Position numbers and translations under genes: made by a program. From JBCCEJ01 sp039030335 (lineage in GTDB: Bacteria; Pseudomonadota; Gammaproteobacteria; HK1): 13,420 nt of DNA. The stretch is taken from contig JBCCEJ010000109.1 of NCBI GenBank assembly GCA_039030335.1, positions 1 through 13,420 of the forward strand. The letters are read 5' to 3'. Shown here piece by piece: positions 8,096 through 13,420 of this stretch; the stretch's first letter is position 1, and every line of letters begins with the position of its first letter. A model generated the notes under the pieces. It saw only the letters and a program-made list of their open reading frames with translations. It was not told where the DNA came from and searched no databases.

Positions 8096-9156
8096 TGCGC
8101 ATGCCAGAGCAACAAAGGGTCCCCCACACAGTGGCGTCGATGATGCGCGGGCCACTACTGGTGGATATCGAAGGTTTCGAGCTGACGCCCGATGACTGCG
8201 AGTTCCTGCGCCATCCAGCCGTTGGCGGCGTTGTGCTCTTTGCCCGGAACTATCGCGATCCGGGCCAGCTGGCTGCGCTCACGAGAGCATTGCATGCACT
8301 GACCGAGCCGCCACTCATCGTGAGCGTTGATCAAGAGGGCGGGCGCGTACAACGTTTTGGAACCGGATTCACGACCGTTCCGTCGATGGGGCGCGTGGGT
8401 GGGATCGCCAGTCTGTCAGAGGCTGAAGAGTATGCGACCGCGGCGGGTCTGGTGCTTGGCGCGGAGTTACACAATGTCGGCGTCGACCTGAATTTTGCAC
8501 CGGTGCTAGACGTTGATCAGGGCGTTAACGCCGTCATCGGCGCCCGTTCGTTCGGCTCCGATCCCGACCGCGTACAGTCACTCGCACTGGCGCTGGCTGC
8601 GGGGCTCAATGCCGCCGGGCTGCCTGCCGTTGGGAAACATTTTCCAGGGCACGGCGCCGTAACGGCAGACTCCCACCTCGAGCTTCCGGTGGATCACCGG
8701 TCCAGCGACGACCTCCACGGCTGCGACCTCATACCGTTCGCCGCGTGGTCACGGTGCGCGGCCGGTGCGTTGATGACGGCTCACATCCAGATTCCGGCGG
8801 TGGCGCCAGAGCCGGCCACCTTCTCCGCGTTCTGGCTGCAGCAAGTACTTCGTAACGAACTCGGTTTCGATGGGCTGATCTTTTCGGACGACCTCGGCAT
8901 GGCGGCGGCGCGCCTGTTCGGTTCATGCGACGTGGCGGCTGCGCAGGCGCTCGAAGCGGGGTGTGACGTGGTACTGGTATGCAATGACCGTGTTGCAGCC
9001 ACTACCACCGCGGAAGCGCTCGAGCGGTCTGGCGCTTACCGCAAACAGATCCCGGCACTGGCCGCGCGCTCAACGCGACTCTGGTCGTCGCCCAAAACAG
9101 CGGCGCCGATGACGCTCAGTGCCGCGCGGGCGAGGCTGCTGCGCTTGGCCGAGTAG
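8095..9156 (+). CDS. nagZ: NagZ, beta-N-acetylglucosaminidase of peptidoglycan recycling
   Basis: NagZ is a cytoplasmic family 3 glycoside hydrolase. It removes GlcNAc from imported GlcNAc-anhydroMurNAc peptides, yielding the anhydroMurNAc peptides that in some species induce AmpC beta-lactamase. The product has GH3 NagZ signatures: VSVDQEGGRVQRF, GKHFPGHG (181-187), the Asp192-Ser-His194 acid/base dyad in ADSHLELP, and SDDLGM (from 264), which holds the nucleophile Asp. The ATG at 8095 overlaps the ampG stop as TGATG, in line with the junctions upstream, and gives 353 residues. ATGs at 8101, 8140 and 8143 are in frame; 8143 best matches the usual N-terminus (MRGPLLVDIEG, about 337 residues) but has no ribosome-binding site, so the start is uncertain. 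No ampR or ampC is nearby. Confidence 0.93.
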   Translation: MRMPEQQRVPHTVASMMRGPLLVDIEGFELTPDDCEFLRHPAVGGVVLFARNYRDPGQLAALTRALHALTEPPLIVSVDQEGGRVQRFGTGFTTVPSMGRVGGIASLSEAEEYATAAGLVLGAELHNVGVDLNFAPVLDVDQGVNAVIGARSFGSDPDRVQSLALALAAGLNAAGLPAVGKHFPGHGAVTADSHLELPVDHRSSDDLHGCDLIPFAAWSRCAAGALMTAHIQIPAVAPEPATFSAFWLQQVLRNELGFDGLIFSDDLGMAAARLFGSCDVAAAQALEAGCDVVLVCNDRVAATTTAEALERSGAYRKQIPALAARSTRLWSSPKTAAPMTLSAARARLLRLAE

Positions 9157-9169
9157 AACGGAACGGGCA

Positions 9170-9364
9170 TTAGTCGGACTCGCCCCAGACGCGGGCAGTG
9201 TCAGGATCGGATGCGGTGTCGTTTTCGAGCCGGTTCTCTTCGTTGAACCATTCACCCAGGTCGATGAGGCGGCAACGTTGCGAACAGAACGGCCGCCACG
9301 GCGACGCCTTGCTCCAGGTAACTTCGCGATTGCACTGTGGGCAGGAGACGGTGGGATTGATCAC
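9170..9364 (-). CDS. yacG: YacG, zinc-binding DNA gyrase inhibitor
   Basis: YacG is a small zinc-finger protein that binds GyrB and inhibits DNA gyrase in E. coli. The 64-residue product has the full family pattern: CPQC, then SPWRPFCSQRC giving the four zinc-binding cysteines, then LIDLGEW, and a short acidic C-terminal tail. The GTG start at 9364 is chosen because GGAGG lies 9 nt upstream and the length matches the E. coli protein (65 residues). An in-frame ATG at 9424 would add a basic 20-residue extension but has no ribosome-binding site. It lies downstream of zapD on the same strand, the usual gammaproteobacterial neighbourhood. Its 3' end faces the nagZ 3' end across 13 bp. Confidence 0.93.
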   Translation of the reverse strand: MINPTVSCPQCNREVTWSKASPWRPFCSQRCRLIDLGEWFNEENRLENDTASDPDTARVWGESD

Positions 9365-9373
9365 GAGCCGGTT

Positions 9374-9378
9374 CCTCC
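9374..9378 (-). promoter_or_regulatory. Shine-Dalgarno sequence deciding the yacG start
   Basis: On the minus strand GGAGG is followed, after AACCGGCTC (9 nt), by the GTG start of yacG. This favours the 64-residue form over a longer reading from the in-frame ATG at 9424, which lacks such a site. Confidence 0.6.
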
Positions 9379-9453
9379 AGTGCGCCTTGGTGTACTTGCG
9401 CCGATTCGCGGGCGGCCAGGGCATCGGCGTGGCCGGCGCCGTCCGCGACCTCC

Positions 9454-10233
9454 TCAGATCATGCAGCAGGACAGTTCGAATTCGATATCGCGGGTTGTTT
9501 GCTGCGGACGCTGGGCTGCGTCCGGCTGCTCCATGAAACGAATCGTGAATCGATGCTTTCCAGCGCTTATCTCGGTGTAACAAGGCTCGTGTACCGGTAC
9601 GCGTACCTGCACGAGCTGTGACGGTGTCTGGCCGTCCAGTTGACGTTGAAAGAAACCGCTGCTTGCGAGTTCGGTGGTCGAATCCGCGCTTTCGCGCACC
9701 AGTCCGAGGCAGAGCGTAATGCACTCGCGTACCAATGCCAGAGTTCCCAGCCACCCGGTGAGTTCGCGCTGACGCGTGTCCGGCGGTTGTCGCAACCAGT
9801 TATGCAGCGTTGGCACATCGAAGTCGCAGGTTCCGGCCGGGATGCTGGAGCGCTGCTTGACCGTTGTGATCAGGTCGTGGTGGCGAAGTTCATGGCCGAA
9901 GCCGAGCTCCTGGCCGCGCAGCGTAGACAGCAGGGCGCGCACCCGCGTGAGTATGTCGCTAAGGCGTGTATTGTCTACGCGCGGATTCGACTGCAGGGCC
10001 TCGAGCGTCTGTGCGTGCCGTTCGAGCTCCTTGATGAACTCGTTCTTCATATCTGCGCGGCCTAGCAACGCGATGATCTCGATCAATGCTTCCAGCGCGC
10101 TCCGGTGCGCCCAGTCGTTCGTCGACGCAACCTGGAAATCAAACCGCCGGTACAGGTGCTCCAGACGCAGGAACGAGCGCATCCGCTCGTTAAGCGGCTG
10201 TTCGTATAGCGTTGTAGTCGGCGTGTCCGGCAT
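9454..10233 (-). CDS. zapD: ZapD, cell division protein (FtsZ-bundling, DUF1342)
   Basis: ZapD is a cytoplasmic protein that cross-links FtsZ filaments and stabilises the Z ring. The 259-residue product is near the usual length (E. coli 247). It starts with the typical LYEQPLNERMRSFLRLEHL segment. A long helical N-terminal half (about 15-120) is followed by the conserved SSIPAGTCDFDVPTLHNWL segment and a C-terminal beta-rich domain with ISAGKHRFTIRFME. The ATG at 10233 matches the family N-terminus, though no strong ribosome-binding site precedes it. It lies 89 bp downstream of pilD and 89 bp upstream of yacG. Many relatives have coaE between pilD and zapD; here it is absent. Confidence 0.94.
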   Translation of the reverse strand: MPDTPTTTLYEQPLNERMRSFLRLEHLYRRFDFQVASTNDWAHRSALEALIEIIALLGRADMKNEFIKELERHAQTLEALQSNPRVDNTRLSDILTRVRALLSTLRGQELGFGHELRHHDLITTVKQRSSIPAGTCDFDVPTLHNWLRQPPDTRQRELTGWLGTLALVRECITLCLGLVRESADSTTELASSGFFQRQLDGQTPSQLVQVRVPVHEPCYTEISAGKHRFTIRFMEQPDAAQRPQQTTRDIEFELSCCMI

Positions 10234-10322
10234 GCGGCAAGCTTGTCACGAGGGACCAGCGCCGCATTGTGCGCGAGTCGTCATACCGCGGCAATCACGG
10301 GGCTGAATGTGGTGACTGGATG
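10234..10322. other. Noncoding gap at the usual coaE position
   Basis: These 89 bases separate the pilD stop from the zapD start on the minus strand. In many Gammaproteobacteria the dephospho-CoA kinase gene coaE sits here. The gap is too short for it, and I see no coaE-like fragment such as a P-loop coding stretch. A TTGACA hexamer overlaps the pilD stop, but no acceptable -10 follows at 15-19 bp, and there is no convincing terminator. Confidence 0.5.
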
Positions 10323-11273
10323 TCAATAGGGCGGGCCGATGCCGGTGGTACGCAGGTAGAGATTGCTGAGGTCGTCGCCCCAGATGAGCGCGAGCCATCC
10401 GGCCGCGGCAAGATAGGGGCCAAACGGAATGGCCGCGCCGCGCTCTCGTCCCTTGAATACGATCATAGCGATGCCGGCGATCGCGCCCACTACAGAAGAA
10501 AGCAAGATGATTACAATCAGGCTGTACGGGCCCATCCAGGCACCGAGCGCCGCCAGGAGCTTGAAGTCGCCATACCCCATGCCCTCCTTGCCGGTTAGCA
10601 GCTTAAACCCCCAATACACGAGCCACAGCGATAGGTAGCCAGCGGTCGCGCCGAGTACCGCGTCCTCAAGCGGCACGAAGGTTTCGTACAGGTTCAGCAG
10701 CAAGCCTGCCCAGAGCAGCGGCAGCGTGATGTCATCGGGCAGATACTGAGTGTCGGCGTCGATCCACGAAGCTGCCAGCAAGGCCCAGGTAAAGCCGACG
10801 GCCGCCAGTCCGGCGACGCCAACGCCAAGCTGCCACACGACAGTGACCGACATCACTGCGGTCATGATTTCGACGACCGGGTAGCGCACGCTGATGCGCT
10901 CGCGGCAACTGCTGCAACGCCCGCGAAGCGCCAGATAGCTCAAGACCGGAATATTCTCGTACGCTCTGATCCGGTGCCCGCAGTGCGGACAGCACGAATG
11001 TGGCATCACCAGGTCGAAGCGTGGTTGTGCTGCTTCCTCCTCCTCGGCCGGAAGGCCTGACGACAGCAGTCTTGCGCGGTTTTCGCCCAGCTCGTCACGC
11101 GACGGTGTGCGGCCCGCCAACTCGCGCACGAACGCAGCACAATCTCCAAGCCATTCGCGTTCTTTCATCGTCGGCAACCGGCCGATGACGACGTTGAGGA
11201 AGCTCCCGACGAGCAACCCGACCAGCGCGACGATGCCGAGAACATAACCATCTGCGGCAATATGAGTCGGCAT
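10323..11273 (-). CDS. pilD: PilD, type IV prepilin peptidase and N-methyltransferase
   Basis: PilD is an inner-membrane bifunctional enzyme that cleaves the leader peptide of type IV prepilins and pseudopilins and methylates the new N-terminus. The 316-residue product starts with a membrane helix containing LVGSFLNVVIGRLP. A cytoplasmic loop follows with two zinc-binding CxxC pairs (95-98 and 120-123), then about seven further helices. The aspartyl protease residues are visible in WIDADTQYLPDD (Asp172 region) and GMGYGDFK (Asp236). The cytoplasmic loop carries an acidic stretch near 77-80. The ATG at 11273 has GAGGT 6 nt upstream, which supports the start. It follows pilC but is separated from it by a 137-bp spacer with an intrinsic terminator, so it may be expressed apart from pilBC. 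It may also process type II secretion pseudopilins if the genome has them. Confidence 0.96.
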   Translation of the reverse strand: MPTHIAADGYVLGIVALVGLLVGSFLNVVIGRLPTMKEREWLGDCAAFVRELAGRTPSRDELGENRARLLSSGLPAEEEEAAQPRFDLVMPHSCCPHCGHRIRAYENIPVLSYLALRGRCSSCRERISVRYPVVEIMTAVMSVTVVWQLGVGVAGLAAVGFTWALLAASWIDADTQYLPDDITLPLLWAGLLLNLYETFVPLEDAVLGATAGYLSLWLVYWGFKLLTGKEGMGYGDFKLLAALGAWMGPYSLIVIILLSSVVGAIAGIAMIVFKGRERGAAIPFGPYLAAAGWLALIWGDDLSNLYLRTTGIGPPY

Positions 11274-11288
11274 CGCGCTACCTCGTAT

Positions 11289-11309
11289 GCCAGCCCCGTC
11301 ACGGCTGGC
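11289..11309. repeat. Inverted repeat (hairpin I) ahead of pilD
   Basis: GCCAGCC and GGCTGGC form a perfect 7-bp stem around a 7-nt loop, ending about 15 nt before the pilD start on the transcribed minus strand. No T-run follows, so it is not a terminator by itself. It shares the GCCAGC core with the two hairpins further upstream. Confidence 0.55.
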
Positions 11310-11323
11310 CTGTCACCCCGGGC

Positions 11324-11358
11324 AAAGAAAACGCCAGCGGGGCGAACCACGCTGGCGT
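11324..11358 (-). terminator. Intrinsic (rho-independent) terminator after pilBC
   Basis: On the minus strand two 12-nt arms pair at 11 of 12 positions around a TTCG tetraloop; the outer eight pairs are ACGCCAGC with GCTGGCGT. The stem runs straight into TTTTCTTT. This is a textbook terminator in the direction of pilB-pilC transcription, about 50 nt past the pilC stop. It should reduce transcription into pilD. Confidence 0.82.
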
Positions 11359-11375
11359 CGGGTACGAACCGTATG

Positions 11376-11391
11376 GCTGGCGGCGGCCAGC
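11376..11391. repeat. Inverted repeat (hairpin III) just after pilC
   Basis: GCTGGC and GCCAGC form a 6-bp stem around a 4-nt GGCG loop, between the pilC stop and the terminator. Its arms could in principle pair with arms of the terminator, giving an alternative structure. Confidence 0.45.
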
Positions 11392-11410
11392 GCGCCGGTT
11401 GACGGTCGAA

Positions 11411-12634
11411 TCAGACGACCTGGCCCATCTTGAAGATCGGCAGGTACATGGCGATCACCAGGCCGCCGATCAGGACGCCGAGTACGGCCATGATCATCGG
11501 TTCCATGAGCGAGCTCATCGCGTCGACCGCGTTGTCGACCTCTTCTTCATAGAAATCGGCGACTTTCGACAACATGTGGTCGATCGAACCCGACTCTTCA
11601 CCGATCGCGACCATCTGTACCACCATGTTGGGAAACAGGTTGGTCTCGCGCATGACGACCTGAAGCTGGGTACCGGTAGCAATGCCGTCACGCATCTTGT
11701 AGATGGCTTCGGAGTACACGACATTACCGGCCGCGCCGGCGACCGAATCCATCGCCTCTACCAGCGGTACGCCCGCGGCGAACATCGTGGCCAGCGTGCG
11801 CGCGAAGCGGGCGATGATGGCTTTCGTCAGGATGTCGCCAAATACCGGCGCTTTCAGCGACAGGCGCTCGATCAGATGCCGGAATGCGGGTACCCGCTTC
11901 TTGGCTTCGCCGAAGCCGTAGATGGTACCGCCTACCACCCCGAATATTGCCCACCACCAGGCGACGAAGATGTCCGACAGGTTGACGACGAACACCGTCA
12001 TGGCCGGCAGATCTGCACCAAAGTCAGAAAACAGATCGGCGAACTGCGGAATCACGAAGATCATCAGAACCGCCGTAACGACGAATGCCATGATCATGAC
12101 GGCCGCCGGATAGAACAGCGCCTTCTTGATCTTGCCTTTGATCGCCTCAGTTTTCTCCATGTACGTGGCGATCTTGTTCATGAGGTCTTCAAGGATCCCG
12201 GCCGCTTCCCCGGCGGCAACCAGGTTCACGAACAGCTCATCGAAGTGCAGCGGATGTTTGCGAAGCGCGTCGGCCAGATGGTTGCCGGCCTCGACATCGG
12301 CTTTGATGCCGAGTATCAGGCTCTGCATGTTCTGATTCTCGTGACCGCGCCCGACGATCTCGAACGACTGCACGAGCGGAACGCCCGACTGCATCATCGT
12401 AGCCATCTGCCGGCTGAATACCGCGATGTCCTTCGGGATAATCTTCTTGCCGCCAGCGGTCCCGAACAGCGGCTTCGGTTTCTTGCGGACCTTGGTCGGG
12501 TTGATGCCCTGGCGGCGAAGTACCGCTTTGACCTGCGCCTCGCTGGCCCCGGACATCTCGTTCTTGACCGTCTTTCCGGCTTTGTCCTTGCCTTCCCAGA
12601 CGAACATTTCGTTCTTGGCTACAGCTTCCGCCAT
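11411..12634 (-). CDS. pilC: PilC, type IV pilus inner-membrane platform protein
   Basis: PilC is the polytopic inner-membrane core protein that couples the PilB and PilT motor ATPases to pilin assembly and retraction. The 407-residue product has the usual family length and two T2SSF (GspF-like) cytoplasmic domains at about 73-196 and 276-398, each with a helical segment starting FSRQMATMMQSGVPLVQS or FARTLATMFAAGVPLVEA. Membrane helices lie near 175-197, 222-242 and 379-399. The conserved AGEAAGILE and IGEESGSID motifs are present. The start is 7 bp after the pilB stop, with GGAG overlapping that stop 10 nt upstream, so translation is probably coupled to pilB. A long reading frame on the opposite strand is only a shadow of this gene. 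Confidence 0.97.
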   Translation of the reverse strand: MAEAVAKNEMFVWEGKDKAGKTVKNEMSGASEAQVKAVLRRQGINPTKVRKKPKPLFGTAGGKKIIPKDIAVFSRQMATMMQSGVPLVQSFEIVGRGHENQNMQSLILGIKADVEAGNHLADALRKHPLHFDELFVNLVAAGEAAGILEDLMNKIATYMEKTEAIKGKIKKALFYPAAVMIMAFVVTAVLMIFVIPQFADLFSDFGADLPAMTVFVVNLSDIFVAWWWAIFGVVGGTIYGFGEAKKRVPAFRHLIERLSLKAPVFGDILTKAIIARFARTLATMFAAGVPLVEAMDSVAGAAGNVVYSEAIYKMRDGIATGTQLQVVMRETNLFPNMVVQMVAIGEESGSIDHMLSKVADFYEEEVDNAVDAMSSLMEPMIMAVLGVLIGGLVIAMYLPIFKMGQVV

Positions 12635-12641
12635 TGGTCAG

Positions 12642-13420
12642 TTACTCCACGGTAACGCGGTTCATTTCCTTGATGTCGATGAACCCGTCTTTGACTTTCT
12701 TGATTGCCGACATGCGCAGATCCGGCACCCCTTCCCGAATAGCCTGGTCACCGATCTCGATAGCGTTGCGGCCCTCCATGACCATTCGCTTCATCTCTTC
12801 CGATATCGGCATGACCTGGTAAATCCCGACGCGGCCCTTGTACCCGGCGTTGCACTGGTCGCAGCCATCGGGATTGGACTCGAACAAGGTTATGCCGCCT
12901 TCGACGTCCTCTTCTGTGAAGCCTTCCGCAACCAGAGCCTCTTTCGGTATTTCGACAGGGCGCTTGCAGTTACCGCAGAGCCGCCGGCCGAGACGCTGCG
13001 CGGTGATGACGTTGACGGCGGTCGCGATCGCAAAGGGCTTGACGCCCATGTCGATCATACGGGTCAGCGTCTGTGGCGCGTCGTTCGTGTGCAGGGTTGA
13101 CATGACCATATGGCCGGTCTGCGCGGCCTTGATAGCGATGTTGCCGGTGCCGAGGTCTCGAATTTCCCCGACCAGAATGATGTCCGGATCCTGGCGCAGG
13201 AACGCTTTCAAAGCCTTGTCGAAGGTCATCCCCGTGCGTTCGTCCACCTGCACCTGGTTGACTCCGGGCAAGTTGATTTCGACGGGGTCCTCAGCGGTTG
13301 AAATATTGATGTCCGGTTGGTTGAGCAGATTGATACCGCTGTAGAGCGAAACGGTCTTGCCGCTACCGGTCGGCCCGGTTACCAGGAACATGCCGTATGG
13401 CTTGTGGATATTGTCGAGGA
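12642..13420 (-). CDS. pilB: PilB, type IV pilus extension ATPase (3' part only)
   Basis: PilB is the cytoplasmic hexameric ATPase that powers type IV pilus assembly through PilC. The window holds only the C-terminal 259 residues or so, and the frame is open to the right edge. Visible motifs, in order, are IHKPYGM, the Walker A GPTGSGKT (13353-13376), the Asp box STAEDPVEI, the Walker B DPDIILVGEIRD, the His box STLHTNDAP, and two CxxC pairs (CGNC and CDQC) that bind zinc and are typical of PilB/GspE but not of the retraction ATPase PilT. The C-terminal IYQVMPISEEMK and the following pilC and pilD genes confirm the assignment over GspE. The N-terminal domains lie outside the window. Confidence 0.96.
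   Translation of the reverse strand, partial: LDNIHKPYGMFLVTGPTGSGKTVSLYSGINLLNQPDINISTAEDPVEINLPGVNQVQVDERTGMTFDKALKAFLRQDPDIILVGEIRDLGTGNIAIKAAQTGHMVMSTLHTNDAPQTLTRMIDMGVKPFAIATAVNVITAQRLGRRLCGNCKRPVEIPKEALVAEGFTEEDVEGGITLFESNPDGCDQCNAGYKGRVGIYQVMPISEEMKRMVMEGRNAIEIGDQAIREGVPDLRMSAIKKVKDGFIDIKEMNRVTVE

Noticed and set aside
9150..9182. Possible shared terminator between nagZ and yacG (CGAGT/ACTCG)
   Set aside because: The stem is only 5 bp with a loop over 20 nt and no T-run in either direction.
9365..9424. Longer YacG from the ATG at 9424 with a basic 20-residue extension
   Set aside because: No ribosome-binding site precedes that ATG, whereas GGAGG is well spaced before the GTG at 9364, and the shorter form matches the family length.
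10312..10327. Possible promoter for zapD: TTGACA overlapping the pilD stop on the minus strand
   Set aside because: No -10-like hexamer is found 15-19 bp downstream; the sequence there is GC-rich. A lone -35 match is not enough.
11274..11323. Possible promoter for pilD with CATACG as an extended -10
   Set aside because: Only a weak match to the -10 consensus and no -35 at proper spacing; the region is better explained as hairpin I plus the ribosome-binding site.
11399..12655. A 418-codon open frame on the + strand opposite pilC
   Set aside because: It is the antisense shadow of pilC. The product is extremely rich in His, Asp, Arg and Gln with no recognisable fold, while pilC on the other strand is unmistakable.
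12426..13100. A 224-codon + strand frame opposite pilC and pilB
   Set aside because: It overlaps two well-identified genes on the other strand and shows no family motifs.
1..13420. A new defence, mobile or biosynthetic system
   Set aside because: Every sizeable frame belongs to a known housekeeping family. I see no transposase, integrase, direct-repeat array, toxin-antitoxin pair or unknown multi-gene cassette.

Overview
The window is GC-rich and almost fully coding. It reads as the chromosome of a gammaproteobacterium. The first gene block follows the Pseudomonas order pbpA/mrdA-rodA-mltB-rlpA-dacC-lipB. The second is the pilB-pilC-pilD type IV pilus block followed by zapD and yacG, an association typical of Gammaproteobacteria. 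I cannot place it below class level. There are no rRNA or tRNA genes, transposons, CRISPR arrays or phage genes, and no stretch over 300 bases lacks a gene.

Region 1 (1-9156, + strand) is one tightly packed cell-wall gene cluster. It holds PBP2 (mrdA, 5' end outside the window), RodA, lytic transglycosylases MltB and RlpA, a PBP5/6-type D,D-carboxypeptidase, octanoyltransferase LipB, an AmpG-type muropeptide permease and the glucosaminidase NagZ. From mltB onward each stop overlaps the next start (ATGA, ATGA, GTGA, GTGA, TGATG), so translation is probably coupled. The cluster covers wall synthesis (PBP2/RodA), trimming (carboxypeptidase), cleavage to anhydro-muropeptides (MltB, RlpA), import (AmpG) and first cytoplasmic processing (NagZ). 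LipB is the only member outside wall metabolism. Compared with Pseudomonas, ybeD is missing between dacC and lipB, and ampG-nagZ stands where lipA would be.

Region 2 (9170-13420, - strand) converges on Region 1 with a 13-bp gap. In transcription order it holds pilB (3' part only), pilC, pilD, zapD and yacG. An intrinsic terminator lies between pilC and pilD, inside a spacer carrying six copies of a GCCAGC/GCTGGC hexamer that form three hairpins. The coaE gene often found between pilD and zapD is absent; an 89-bp noncoding gap is in its place.

No new multi-gene system is evident; these are housekeeping families. The points most worth a second look are the ampG-nagZ extension of the wall operon, a possible five-codon minicistron overlapping the mltB start, and the hairpin-rich pilC-pilD spacer. 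Functions come from recognised motifs and gene order, without database searches.
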